Positions 15,585 through 24,617 are shown, counted from the stretch's first letter. The stretch is DNA of 64,000 nt from Olsenella intestinalis (GCF_023276655.1 NZ_JALGRK010000001.1:453501-517500), one strand, 5' to 3'. Notes: generated by a model from the letters alone, not told the origin. Made by a program: numbers and translations.

Positions 15585-16700
15585 TTATTCCTTCAGGTTC
15601 CTCTCGACGATCTGGCGGAGCTGACCGCAGGCGGCATCGATGTCGGAGCCGCGCGAGTTCCTGATGGTTGCCTCGACGCCGACGGAGGCGAGCCTGCGGA
15701 CGAACTCGCCGGCACGCGCGTCGGAGGAGGGCTGGAAGCGAGAGCCCTTGACGTCGTTGAGCTTGATGATGTTGACGTGCGCGAGGTTGTCGCGACAGAA
15801 GTCGCAGAGGGCCGCAAGCTCGTCCTCGGTGTCGTTGACGCCCTTGATGAGGGCGTACTCGTAGGTCGGGCGGCGGCCGGTCTTGTCGACGTACTCGCCC
15901 ATGATGTCGTAGAGGTGGAGCAGCGACCACTTCTTGACGCCCGGCATGAGCATGTCGCGCGTGCGCTGGACGGCGGAGTGCAGGGACACGGCGAGAGTGA
16001 ACTGCTCGGGTTCGTTGGCGAATCGCTTGATCATGGGGATGACGCCGCTCGTGGAGACCGTGAGGTGACGGGCGCCAATGCCCGCGCCCTCGGGGGAGTT
16101 GAGGCGGCGCAAGGCCTCGAGGGTGGCGTCGTAGTTCATGAACGGCTCGCCCTGGCCCATGAGGACGACGCTCGTGACGCGCGTGTTGAAGTCGTCGCGC
16201 ACGTGCATGACCTGCTCGTAGATCTCGCTCGCGGTGAGGTTGCGCGTGAGGCCGCTGGCGCCGGTGGCGCAGAAGGCGCACTTCATGCCGCAGCCGGCCT
16301 GGGTCGAGGCGCACACGGCGAGCCTGTTGCCGCTGGGCATGCCGACGCACTCCACCGCGACGCCGTCGTCGAAGCGGAGCAGGTACTTGCGGCTGCCGTC
16401 GGTCGAGACCTGCTGCGCGGCGACCGTGGTGCCGCCCAGGACGCAGCGCTCGGCGAGCGAGGCACGAAGCGACTTGGGGAGGTTGGTCATGTCGTCGAAG
16501 GACTGGGCGTTCTTGACCCAGATCCAGTCCTCGATCTGCTTGGCGCGAAACTTCGGCTGGCCGAGTTGCTCGAGGATTTCGACGAGCTCGCCGTGCGAGA
16601 GGTCGCGAAGCTCGCGTCTTGCCTGGGCCTTGGCCGAGGACGCGCTCTTCTCGGCGTCGTCGCCCTCGGATGAGGTGGTCTTAATGTTGGCATCTTGCAT
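15585..16700 (-). CDS. rlmN: Dual-specificity 23S rRNA/tRNA methyltransferase RlmN
   Basis: 371 aa, ATG at 16700. A radical-SAM enzyme that methylates C2 of A2503 in 23S rRNA and A37 of some tRNAs. The Fe-S motif CGMKCAFCATG sits around residue 135-145. Other RlmN blocks are MGQGEPFMNYD, HLTVSTSGVIPMI, LAVSLHSAVQRTRDMLMPG, YEYALIKGVND and a C-terminal SRGSDIDAACGQL with the catalytic Cys. The first 25 residues are a Ser/Ala/Lys-rich extension containing a GCTCTTCTC motif copy. It is transcribed leftward, divergent from ddl. Confidence 0.96.
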   Translation of the reverse strand: MQDANIKTTSSEGDDAEKSASSAKAQARRELRDLSHGELVEILEQLGQPKFRAKQIEDWIWVKNAQSFDDMTNLPKSLRASLAERCVLGGTTVAAQQVSTDGSRKYLLRFDDGVAVECVGMPSGNRLAVCASTQAGCGMKCAFCATGASGLTRNLTASEIYEQVMHVRDDFNTRVTSVVLMGQGEPFMNYDATLEALRRLNSPEGAGIGARHLTVSTSGVIPMIKRFANEPEQFTLAVSLHSAVQRTRDMLMPGVKKWSLLHLYDIMGEYVDKTGRRPTYEYALIKGVNDTEDELAALCDFCRDNLAHVNIIKLNDVKGSRFQPSSDARAGEFVRRLASVGVEATIRNSRGSDIDAACGQLRQIVERNLKE

Positions 16701-16843
16701 GATTGCATTCCTCGTCTGTGTGGGTCGCGCCGTGCGTTATGCTCGTTATTCGGCGAAGCTCGCCGTCTGCGCAGGGCGTCGTCAAACTCAACGTGTATGA
16801 GGAAAAGTCTAACGCCCCTCGGGGTGCCAGAAGGAGTGCGGTG

Positions 16844-17815
16844 ATGGAGAAGACCGACGTTACACAATATAGTGTCGTCGTCCTTGCGGGTGGATGGTCC
16901 GACGAGCGCGAGATCTCGCTGCAGTCGGGCTCGTCGTGTGCGGAGGCCCTCAGGGAGGCCGGTTTCGCGCGCGTGGACGTCCTCGACGTCGCCGACCCCG
17001 ACTTCTTCGCGCGCATGGCGGGCGGCAACTACGACGTCGCGTTCGTCGCGATGCACGGCCGCTACGGCGAGGACGGCTGCGTCCAGGGCATGCTCGAGCT
17101 CATGCGCATCCCGTACACCTTCTCCGGCGTGCTCGCCAGCGCGGCCGGCACCGAGAAGGAGGTCGCCAAGACCATCTACCGCGCCGCGGGCATCCCGACG
17201 CCCGACGGCGTCGACCTCGCTCCGGACGCGGAGCTGGACGAGAAGAGCGCGGCGGAGCTCGTGGAGCGCCTCGGGCTGCCCATCTTCGTGAAGCCCGCGT
17301 CCAACGGCTCCAGCTACGGCGTCTCGCGCGTCGAGTCGGCCGACCAGCTGCCCGCCGCCGTCGCGAAGGCCGCCGAGGGCGGCTGCCGCGTGCTCGTCGA
17401 GTCGTGCGTCGAGGGCACCGAGATTTCCGTTCCCGTCATCGGCAACGACGACGCCCACGCGACCCCGATCATCGAGATCGTCACTGGCGCCGACTTCTAC
17501 GACAGCACCGTGAAGTACGAGCCCTCCGAGCTGCACCACGTCATTCCCGCGCGCCTGCCCGAGGACGTCTACGCCCGCGCGCAGGAGCTCGCGGTCCGTG
17601 CGCACCACGCGCTCGGCTGCCGCGGCGCCTCCCGCAGCGACTTCATCGTTCGCGCGGACGGCACCCCGGTCATCCTGGAGACCAACACGATCCCGGGCAT
17701 GACCGCCAACAGCCTGCTGCCCGACTCGGCCCGCCACGAGGGCATCGAGTTCCCCGAGCTCTGCCGCAAGTTCGTCGAGTGGGCGCTCGAGGACAACTAC
17801 AGGGCGGAAGACTAG
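16844..17815 (+). CDS. ddl: D-alanine-D-alanine ligase
   Basis: 323 aa. ATG at 16844 follows GAAGGAG; in-frame codons further upstream lack a ribosome site. It joins two D-Ala with ATP for peptidoglycan precursors. ATP-grasp motifs: VVLAGGWSDEREISLQSG, FVAMHGRYGEDGCVQGMLEL, FVKPASNGSSYGVSRV, and the metal-binding VILETNTIPGMTANSLLP. The substrate-region Tyr/Ser pattern is consistent with a D-Ala rather than a D-Lac ligase, but I cannot decide firmly. It abuts the next gene with no gap. Confidence 0.94.
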   Translation: MEKTDVTQYSVVVLAGGWSDEREISLQSGSSCAEALREAGFARVDVLDVADPDFFARMAGGNYDVAFVAMHGRYGEDGCVQGMLELMRIPYTFSGVLASAAGTEKEVAKTIYRAAGIPTPDGVDLAPDAELDEKSAAELVERLGLPIFVKPASNGSSYGVSRVESADQLPAAVAKAAEGGCRVLVESCVEGTEISVPVIGNDDAHATPIIEIVTGADFYDSTVKYEPSELHHVIPARLPEDVYARAQELAVRAHHALGCRGASRSDFIVRADGTPVILETNTIPGMTANSLLPDSARHEGIEFPELCRKFVEWALEDNYRAED

Positions 17816-20773
17816 ATGGACGCCTCGGACGTGCGAGACCTGCTGCTGCCCGGCACGCCCGACTCCGTCGCCGAGCGATACCTCACCCTTGCCGAGCGGG
17901 CAAAGACCCGCTCGTTCGACGTGCTCGAGGAGGACGTCGTCGTGCTCGACACCGAGACGACGGGCCTCTCGTTTCGCGACTGCGAGCTGATCGAGATCGC
18001 GGCCGCGCGCATCTCCGGGCGCGAGGTGACCGAGCGCTTCCAGACCTTCGTGAGGCCCACGCGACCCATCCCGAAGGAGATCCAGGAGCTCACGAACATC
18101 AGCGAGCTCGACGTGGCCGACGCACCGGACGCGACCGAGGCCGTGGCTCTTCTCGCCGACTTCGTGGGCGGCATGCCCATACTCGCGCACAACGCCACGT
18201 TCGACAGGACGTTCGTCGAGAAGGTCCCGGGCGGCCGGGACGTGAGCGACACGTGGATCGACACCCTGTCGCTCTCCAGGATCGCGCTGCCGCGGCTCTC
18301 CACGCACCGCCTGGGCGACATGGCCCGGGCGTTTGGGTGCGACTCCGTCACGCACCGCGCGATGGACGACGTCGACGCGCTCTGCGGCATGTGGCGCATC
18401 ATCCTGCTGGGGCTCACCGACCTGCCGGCGGGGCTGCTCGCGCAGCTCGCCGCCATGCACGAGGAGGTCGACTGGGCGTTCAGGCCGATATTCGCGCACC
18501 TCGCGGAGGTGGAGGAGAAGAGCGAAGACCCGCTTGAGGCCGCCTCGGCAGGCGCCGGCTTCTCGCTCAAGGCCGTGCGACACGACCTCACGCACGAGGC
18601 CGCGGGCCACGCCCGCTCGGACGCGGCCGAGGTGGGGCCGCTCGAGGTCGAGGGTCGCGAGCAGACGCGCGAGCTCTTCTCGGCGGAGGGGCTCGTGGGC
18701 CAGATGTACGAGCAGTACGAGAGCCGTCCTGACCAGGTGGAGATGGCGCTCGAGGTGCGCGACGCGCTGGAGACGTCGACCCACCGCGCGATCGAGGCGG
18801 GCACGGGCGTGGGCAAGTCGATGGCGTACCTGCTGCCCATGATTCGCTTCGCGAAGCGCAACAACGTGACCGTGGGCATCGCCACGAAGACGAACGCCCT
18901 GACCGACCAGCTCGTCTCGCACGAGCTGCCCGCGCTTGACGGCGCGCTCGAGGGCGGCGTGAGCTTCACGAGCCTCAAGGGCTACGACCACTACCCCTGC
19001 CTGCACCGCGTGGACCGCGCGGCCGCCGGCGAGCTTCCCGAGGCGCTGCTGCGCTTTCCGGGGCGCTCGCTGGGCGCCGTGGAGGCGGACGTGCTCACCG
19101 CGCTCGCCGTCACCTACGCGTTCTGCTGCCAGTCGCCCGAGGGCGACCTGGACGCGCTCGGCATCCGCTGGCGCTACGTGCCGCGCAGCCTCCTCACGAC
19201 CACGCCAGCCGAGTGTCTGCGCAGCAAGTGCCCCTACTACCCGGGCGAGTGCCTGGTCCACGGGGCGCGCCGCCGTGCCGCGCAGAGCGACGTGGTGGTG
19301 ACCAACCACTCGCTGCTGCTGCGCAACATCGCCGTCGACGGCAAGATCCTGCCGCCCATCCGCCACTGGGTGGTGGACGAGGCGCACGGCTTCGAGAGCG
19401 AGGCGCGCCGGCAGTGGGCGCGCGAGGTCTCGGGCCAGCGCGTGCGCGACGGGTTCGAGGTTCTGGGCGGCACCAAGACGGGCGCGATCCGCGTCGCGAT
19501 GGCGGCCGCGAGCCGCATGGAGGACGCGACCCTGCACACGCGCCTGCTCACGAAGCTCGCCGCGGCCTGCGCCCGCGCGTCGGTCTCGACGGCCGACCTG
19601 TTCGTGGCGCTGCACGACCTCTCGCGCGTGAGCCGCGCGGGCGGCGGGTACGACAGCGTGACGCTCTGGATCGACGAGGAGGTCCGTCAGACGCCGGAGT
19701 GGGCGCAGCTCTCGGAGGTCGCCCACGTCGCGCTCGAGCGGCTCGACGAGGCCGCCAAGGACCAGCGCGCGTGCGTTGAGAGCCTCGCGCAAGCTGACCC
19801 CAACGTTGCCTCCGACTTGTCCGAGGCTGGCATGTTCCTGCAGGGGCTCCACGACGACCTGGAGCTCATCGTGCTGGGGGAGGACACCACCTACGTCTAC
19901 TCGGCACAGCTCACGCGCCGCACCCGCGACATCGCGAGCGAGCGCCTCGTCGCGGAGAAGCTCGACATCGGCGCCGACCTTGGCGCCAGCTGGCTGCCCG
20001 AGATGATGAGCGTCACGTTCGCGTCGGCGACCATGGCGGTGGGGAAGAGCTTCGACCACTTCGACCACGCCGTCGGCCTCGACCGCCTGGACGAGTCGAT
20101 GCACAAGGACGTGCGCCTGAGCTCGAGCTTCGACTACGAGGCCAACATGGCGAGCATCGTCGTGCGCGACCTGCCCCAGCCCAACGACCCGCGCTACCTG
20201 CCGGCCCTTGTCGACCTGCTGTTCGACGTGCACAAGGCCATGGGCGGCTCCACCCTCACGCTCTTCACCAACCGTCGCGACATGGAGCGCGTCTTCGAGG
20301 AGCTGCAGCCGCGCCTGGCCTCCATCGGGCTCGACCTCGCCCAGCAGGAGCGAGGCTCTTCTCCGCGCCGCCTGCGCCAGCAGTTCCTGTCGAACACGAC
20401 AGGGTCGCTTCTGGCCCTCAAGTCGTTCTGGGAGGGCTTCGACGCGACCGGCGAGACGCTGCGCTGCGTCGTGATCCCCAAGCTGCCGTTCGCCTCGCCC
20501 CACGACCCGCTCGTGCGCGAGCGCGAGCTGCGCGAGGACCGCGCGTGGTGGCGCTACTCGCTGCCTGAGGCCGTCATCGAGGTCAAGCAGGCCGCCGGCC
20601 GCCTCATCCGCAGCGCGACCGACACCGGCGTACTCGTGCTCGCCGACTCGCGCCTCGCGACCAAGCGCTACGGCCGCCAGTTCGTCAACTCGCTCCCGCG
20701 CGGGACCGCCGACGCCCTCGAGGCCGAGCACGTCGGGCGCTACATCGAGTCGTGGCGCCGCACCCACGAGTAG
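17816..20773 (+). CDS. dinG: DnaQ-type exonuclease fused to DinG/XPD-type helicase
   Basis: 985 aa; ATG 17816 directly follows the ddl stop. Residues about 40-205 are a DEDDh 3'-5' exonuclease (VVVLDTETTGLS, HNATFDRTF, HRAMDDVDAL). From about residue 310 a superfamily 2 helicase of the DinG/XPD type follows: Walker A GTGVGKSMAYLLP near 329, DEAH box WVVDEAHGFESE near 520, and a C-terminal SFWEGFDATGETLRCVVIPKLPF and KQAAGRLIRS. Cysteines at YPCLH, AECLRSKC and YPGEC could hold an Fe-S cluster, unlike B. subtilis DinG, which lacks one. Probable role: DNA repair or R-loop removal. Three GAGAAGAG motif copies lie in its non-catalytic parts. Confidence 0.92.
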   Translation: MDASDVRDLLLPGTPDSVAERYLTLAERAKTRSFDVLEEDVVVLDTETTGLSFRDCELIEIAAARISGREVTERFQTFVRPTRPIPKEIQELTNISELDVADAPDATEAVALLADFVGGMPILAHNATFDRTFVEKVPGGRDVSDTWIDTLSLSRIALPRLSTHRLGDMARAFGCDSVTHRAMDDVDALCGMWRIILLGLTDLPAGLLAQLAAMHEEVDWAFRPIFAHLAEVEEKSEDPLEAASAGAGFSLKAVRHDLTHEAAGHARSDAAEVGPLEVEGREQTRELFSAEGLVGQMYEQYESRPDQVEMALEVRDALETSTHRAIEAGTGVGKSMAYLLPMIRFAKRNNVTVGIATKTNALTDQLVSHELPALDGALEGGVSFTSLKGYDHYPCLHRVDRAAAGELPEALLRFPGRSLGAVEADVLTALAVTYAFCCQSPEGDLDALGIRWRYVPRSLLTTTPAECLRSKCPYYPGECLVHGARRRAAQSDVVVTNHSLLLRNIAVDGKILPPIRHWVVDEAHGFESEARRQWAREVSGQRVRDGFEVLGGTKTGAIRVAMAAASRMEDATLHTRLLTKLAAACARASVSTADLFVALHDLSRVSRAGGGYDSVTLWIDEEVRQTPEWAQLSEVAHVALERLDEAAKDQRACVESLAQADPNVASDLSEAGMFLQGLHDDLELIVLGEDTTYVYSAQLTRRTRDIASERLVAEKLDIGADLGASWLPEMMSVTFASATMAVGKSFDHFDHAVGLDRLDESMHKDVRLSSSFDYEANMASIVVRDLPQPNDPRYLPALVDLLFDVHKAMGGSTLTLFTNRRDMERVFEELQPRLASIGLDLAQQERGSSPRRLRQQFLSNTTGSLLALKSFWEGFDATGETLRCVVIPKLPFASPHDPLVRERELREDRAWWRYSLPEAVIEVKQAAGRLIRSATDTGVLVLADSRLATKRYGRQFVNSLPRGTADALEAEHVGRYIESWRRTHE

Positions 20774-21106
20774 CCGAGAAGAGCACATCCCTCGCTGACG
20801 AACGCTCGTGGCTTCAAATCGGCGCCAGCTCGTGACGTCAGGGCTCGAACAGCGCGGCTTCGCGTCGGCGCCAGCTCGTGACGCCAGGCTCGAACAGCGC
20901 GGCTACGCCGCGAACTCGCCTGACGCCACGAGCGTGTCGCCCTATCGAGGGGCGTGCGTTCCTGCCTGATGCCACGGGTGCGTCGCCGGGTCGAGGCACG
21001 TGCGTCCCCGCTCGCCGTTGCGCTCTTCACTGCCTCGTGATGCGCCGCGCGCGTCGATGATCGCCCTACGCGTCCAGTGCCCTGGTTCTCGGCGATCTCG
21101 CCTGGG
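20774..21106. other. dinG-WYL convergent spacer with repeats
   Basis: 333 bp between convergent genes. It holds a GAGAAGAGC motif (20776-20784) directly after the dinG stop and then the REP-like repeat listed separately. Further on, degenerate copies of the CTGAYGCCACG element continue to about 20980. No gene seen. Confidence 0.6.
20819..20934. repeat. REP-like tandem/inverted repeat
   Basis: A 46-bp unit (TCGGCGCCAGCTCGTGACG...) is repeated directly at 20819-20864 and 20865-20910. The second copy then folds back: GCTCGTGACGCCAGG at about 20874 pairs 13 of 15 with CCTGACGCCACGAGC (20919-20933), with an inner GCGCGGC/GCCGCG stem. The core (GCCAGGCTCGAAC..GCGCG..CGCGAACTCGCCTG) recurs inverted at 50812-50867. 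I infer a dispersed extragenic palindromic element. Confidence 0.75.
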
Positions 21107-23164
21107 TTACTGGTTCGTCTGCGCCGTGTCCATCGTGAAGTGGGACTCCGCATGCTCGCGGATGCGTGCGGCCAGGGCGTCATCGAAGACCGTCACCTTG
21201 CCCGCGCAGGCCGCGAGGCGACGCGGCAGCCAGACGCCGCCGAAGTCGTGCGCGACCACGTATGTCGACGTGCGCGTGCGTACGACGTGCGCCTGGGGCC
21301 AGGCAAAGAGGTCAAGGAGACCGTCGTCGTCGATCCTGATGCAGGCGTCCGCGTTCGCGGCGTCTGCGGGCGTGGCGTTCGTGGGCTGTGTGTCGGTGCG
21401 GTCGTCGGCTGGCCAGAGCTCGGGGGAGACGCTCTCCGCCGCGCCCATGCGATCGAGCCTGAAGGTGCGTCCCGCGCCGCGGGTGTGGTCGAACCCGCGC
21501 AGGTACCAGTAGCCGTCCTCGGTGTAGAGGTGGTCGGGGGTGATCGTGCGCAGTCTCTTCTCGCCATGCGCATCCGTGTAGGCGAAGCGAAGGTCCGCCG
21601 CATCGGCGAGGGCCTGCGAGCAGGTGGCGAGGGTCGCGCGCTCCCCGGGCGTGGGCTTGGTGCGCGAGGCCGCGAGGGCGGCGGTGACCTCGTCCGCGCT
21701 GACGCTCGGGGCGGCGAGCGTGGTGATGAGGCGGCTGACGATCTCGTCATCGGGGGTGGCGCCGACGCGTGAGAGCGCGGCGAGGACGGCGAGGGTCTCG
21801 TCGCGCGTGAGGCGGACGGGGCGGCCCTTGGTCGTGGCGAAGCCGAGGCGGGCGTGCTCGAAGGAGTCGTCCGCGACGAGCGGGAGACGCAGCGCGCCCT
21901 CGGTGTCGGAGGCGTCCGAGAGCATGGAGAGCATCTCCCGGGCCTCGTCGAGGGAGCAGTCGAGGCGTGCGGCGACGACCTCGGCGTCGACGAGGTCACC
22001 CTGCTCGGAGAGGGCGCCGATGAGCGCGACGAGGCGGCGGGCCTTGGTGGTGCCGCCGGGACGCCCGGCGCCCGTCACGTGAGTTGCGGAGGCGGGCTTG
22101 CTGGCGCGCTCGAGGGCGCTCGCGACGTCGCGCGTGGGCGCTGTGGCCGTGCACGAGCGAGCCGCGTCGAGGACCTGGTGCCAGGTGCGCACGAGGCTGG
22201 CGGGGGAGAGGGGATCCATGTCGACGTCGACGGCCCAGCGCGCCGCGGCGTCCTCGTCGGCGACCGTGACCGTCCAGGTGCGGCCGTCCTCTGAGAGCGC
22301 GCCGCGCGTCGCGAGGGCGCGGGCTGCCTCGGAGGTGGGGTGCTCGCGGACGGCGAAGGTGGCCTCGAGGGAAGCGTCGCCGATCTGGAAGGGGAGCACG
22401 CGCCAGTCGCGCGCGTCGAAGTCGGCGTCCACCTGGTAGGCGCCCGCTGACTTGGCGCCCGCGAGGGGCTTGACCTTGAGGAAGCGGTCGTCGCGGTAGG
22501 TGTGCGGGGTGCCAGCGAGGGCGTGGCTCTTCTCGTCGAAGTGATCCGCCACGAAGTAGGTGTGGCCGCGCAGGCCGAACTGGCCGAGCAGCGCGAGCGT
22601 GCGCTCTCCCTTGTCGCCGGAGGCCGTCTGGTAGGTCGTGCGCACGGGCGTGCGAGAGGCGAGGGCGGAGCCGAGGGTCTCGAGGCGGGCGTTGCGGGGC
22701 GCGTCACCCTCGCGCTCGACGACGAGCATCTCGAAGCTTCGATTGATCTTTGCGAGCGCGAGGATGAGGTCGGTGCGCTGCGCGAAGGAGGGGTCGGAGG
22801 CGAGGGGTCCGAGCGTCACCTCGAGGGCCATGGCATCCTCGGTGCTGAGTTCGCCGGGAGCCTGGGGCGTACCCGTGGCCGGTGCGCTCGCGAAGCTCGC
22901 GGCGCGGTCGACCTCCCAGAGCTGCCAGTCGCCAGACTTGCCGGAGCTGCGAAGCACGATGCCGCACTGCTCGAGGCGGGCGCGGTCGCGGCTGAACGAT
23001 TTGGTGAAGGTGTCGAGCGAGGCGTCGGGGTACCAGCGGCGGCGCACCTCCTGAGAGCTGAGGGGCGCCTCGGTGTTGGAGAAGCCGATCGCGAGGGCCG
23101 CCAGGCGGAGCGCCTGCTCGTCGTCCCTGGACCTCTTGAACAGCCCGTCGTCGCTCGTGGCCAT
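21107..23164 (-). CDS. Fused double WYL-domain transcriptional regulator (PafBC-like)
   Basis: 685 aa, ATG at 23164. Two helix-turn-helix/WYL modules in one chain. The first is residues about 1-330, with HTH SSQEVRRRWYPDASLDTFTKSFSRDRARLEQ and a WYL-like region with PVRTTYQTASGDKGERTLALLGQFGLRGHTYFVADH. The second is about 370-680, with VVAARLDCSLDEAREMLSMLSD and LRFAYTDAHGEKRLRTITPDHLYTEDGYWYLRGFDH plus a C-terminal WCX region. In mycobacteria separate PafB and PafC form a DNA-damage activator; a single-chain fusion occurs in some actinobacteria. Target genes are not evident. Convergent with dinG. Confidence 0.85.
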   Translation of the reverse strand: MATSDDGLFKRSRDDEQALRLAALAIGFSNTEAPLSSQEVRRRWYPDASLDTFTKSFSRDRARLEQCGIVLRSSGKSGDWQLWEVDRAASFASAPATGTPQAPGELSTEDAMALEVTLGPLASDPSFAQRTDLILALAKINRSFEMLVVEREGDAPRNARLETLGSALASRTPVRTTYQTASGDKGERTLALLGQFGLRGHTYFVADHFDEKSHALAGTPHTYRDDRFLKVKPLAGAKSAGAYQVDADFDARDWRVLPFQIGDASLEATFAVREHPTSEAARALATRGALSEDGRTWTVTVADEDAAARWAVDVDMDPLSPASLVRTWHQVLDAARSCTATAPTRDVASALERASKPASATHVTGAGRPGGTTKARRLVALIGALSEQGDLVDAEVVAARLDCSLDEAREMLSMLSDASDTEGALRLPLVADDSFEHARLGFATTKGRPVRLTRDETLAVLAALSRVGATPDDEIVSRLITTLAAPSVSADEVTAALAASRTKPTPGERATLATCSQALADAADLRFAYTDAHGEKRLRTITPDHLYTEDGYWYLRGFDHTRGAGRTFRLDRMGAAESVSPELWPADDRTDTQPTNATPADAANADACIRIDDDGLLDLFAWPQAHVVRTRTSTYVVAHDFGGVWLPRRLAACAGKVTVFDDALAARIREHAESHFTMDTAQTNQ

Positions 23165-23219
23165 GGTGCCTCCGCCCTCGTCGGCGCGGACTCGCCGCGC
23201 GTTTCACTCCACGCACCAT

Positions 23220-23235
23220 TGTGCCACGTGAAACG
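23220..23235. promoter_or_regulatory. parS-like site upstream of the WYL gene
   Basis: TGTGCCACGTGAAACG matches 14 of 16 positions of TGTTCCACGTGAAACA and is about 10 kb from the main cluster. A sixth, weaker ParB site is possible; chance is not excluded. Confidence 0.4.
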
Positions 23236-23239
23236 AGAC

Positions 23240-23267
23240 GCGGGGTCCTGCTCCTGCAGAACCCCGC
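23240..23267 (-). terminator. Hairpin downstream of the pyridoxal kinase gene
   Basis: GCGGGGTCCTGC / GCAGAACCCCGC, 11 of 12 paired with a 4-nt loop, about 50 bp after the stop at 23316. On the minus strand it is followed by GTCTCGTTT, a weak U-tract. Confidence 0.5.
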
Positions 23268-23315
23268 ACGCATCCGTCTCATGGTTTGATGGCGCCGAGA
23301 ACGCCGTGTTCCAGC

Positions 23316-24188
23316 CTAGGCGATCAGGCTTGTGACCTCGCCCAGGACGCTCTCGAAGCTCACGCCGCGAACCTCGTAGTCGGGCTGGTCGCGCGTGACC
23401 AGCATGGCGTGGCGCACGAGCTCGCCGGCGAAGGCGACGCTGTCGTAAAGCGACTTGCCGGCCATGATGGCGGCGAGCACGGAGGAGGCGTAGAGGTCGC
23501 CGGTGCCGTGCAGCATGAACGGCAGGACCTCAGCCGAGATCTCGACGGTCTCGACGTCGCGGCCACCCACGTAGTTGCGAATCATGCCGTCGCCGTGGTT
23601 GATGCCCTTGAGGACCACGGTCTTGGCGCCCATCTCCAGGAGGGCGTCCAGCATGCGACGCACGTACTTCTCGTCCACGTCCTGACCGAGATAGTCGATG
23701 CCGGTCAGCAGGGACGCCTCGGTGAGGTTGGGCAGAAGGACGTCGGCGCCGTCGACGAGGTCGGCCGTCGCGCGGCACATCTCCTCGGTGTAGGTGGGGT
23801 ACATGCTGCCGCCGTCGCCCATGACGGGATCGACGACGCGCAGCGCGCGCGGATGGGTGTCGTAGATGCGCTTGATGGCCGCGACCTGCTCGGCCGAGCC
23901 CAGGAAGCCAGAGTACACCGCGTCGAGCACGATGCCCTCCTTGTCCCAGGCGTCGAGGTAGCCCTCGAGCATGGAGGTGGTGTCGTGCATGTAGAAGGTC
24001 TCGAAGAGGGTGTGCGCCGAGAAGAGGGACGTGGGCACGGGGCACACGTCGCAGCCGGCGGCAGAGAGGACGGGGATCGCGACGCCGAGCGAGCACTTGC
24101 CGTACCCGCACAGGTCATGGACGGCGGCGATGCGGGGAATGTAGGTCCCCTGCCTCTGGTAGAGGTACAGATCCTTCGCAAGAGTCAT
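23316..24188 (-). CDS. pdxY: Pyridoxal/pyridoxamine kinase (PfkB superfamily)
   Basis: 290 aa, ATG 24188. It phosphorylates vitamin B6 vitamers. The family pattern is clear: VHDLCGYGKCSLGVAIPVLSAAGCDVCPVPTSLFSAHT near residue 25, VVDPVMGDGGSMYPTYTEEM near 120, LLPNLTEASLLTG, and the anion-hole/catalytic HGTGDLYASSVLAA near 230 with Asp as the base. ThiD/PdxK-type kinases share this fold, but the opening block is the PdxY kind. It is monocistronic, between a hairpin-containing spacer and the WYL gene. Confidence 0.88.
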   Translation of the reverse strand: MTLAKDLYLYQRQGTYIPRIAAVHDLCGYGKCSLGVAIPVLSAAGCDVCPVPTSLFSAHTLFETFYMHDTTSMLEGYLDAWDKEGIVLDAVYSGFLGSAEQVAAIKRIYDTHPRALRVVDPVMGDGGSMYPTYTEEMCRATADLVDGADVLLPNLTEASLLTGIDYLGQDVDEKYVRRMLDALLEMGAKTVVLKGINHGDGMIRNYVGGRDVETVEISAEVLPFMLHGTGDLYASSVLAAIMAGKSLYDSVAFAGELVRHAMLVTRDQPDYEVRGVSFESVLGEVTSLIA

Positions 24189-24406
24189 GGTTGCTTCCTT
24201 TCACATGGACTAATGGACCGATGCGTGCGAACTAGGGTAGCCGTTTCGCGCCGTACATGCTCGGCGCCGCGCGATTGTGCGACGTTGGAAACAATCGACT
24301 CATGCGGAAGGTGCACAAGACCTCGCGCCCAGGGCGGGGTCTTGTGCGTACGCCCTCTGGCGGTCGCGCCTCCAACCCGCTTTTGCGCTGCAGGGCGTTC
24401 ACTGAT
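24189..24406. other. Spacer upstream of pdxY with a strong hairpin
   Basis: No gene seen. A perfect 10-bp stem GCACAAGACC (24313-24322) / GGTCTTGTGC (24338-24347) lies 125 bp upstream of pdxY. It has no U-tract on either strand, so its role is unknown (leader structure or operator). Confidence 0.5.
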
Positions 24407-24617
24407 GCAAAACCCATCCTCCGTGGAAAGATTTCAAGTGTGCGTGCGCAGTTTTGCTCCTCCGTGGCAAGCTTGTACGCCGCTCGCGCGTTATCTCACG
24501 GTGGTGTCGTGAATACTTTCACGGCCTACCTGCGCGAATGTCGGCTTCTATGCAGCATGCTCGCGTGAGGACCCTTGGCCGGGGGAGGGGCAGTTGTGCA
24601 CGGAGGCACGTTTTTGC
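24407..24617. mobile_element. 211-bp MITE-like element, copy A
   Basis: The ends GCAAAACCCATCCTCCGTGG (left) and, read from the right, GCAAAAACGTGCCTCCGTGC form an imperfect inverted repeat. An element at 45901-46111 has exactly the same length, shares CTCCGTGGAAAGATT at offset 13-27, CYGTGGCAA near offset 56-64 and TATGCAG near offset 143, and has the same type of ends. It has no coding capacity. I infer a divergent non-autonomous element or structured RNA. Confidence 0.6.

Noticed and set aside
16487-20788. 1433-codon minus-strand open frame opposite ddl and dinG
   Set aside because: Composition is that of an antisense shadow (Arg/Val/Leu/Glu/His-rich), with no domain; its C-terminal end enters the rlmN region out of frame.
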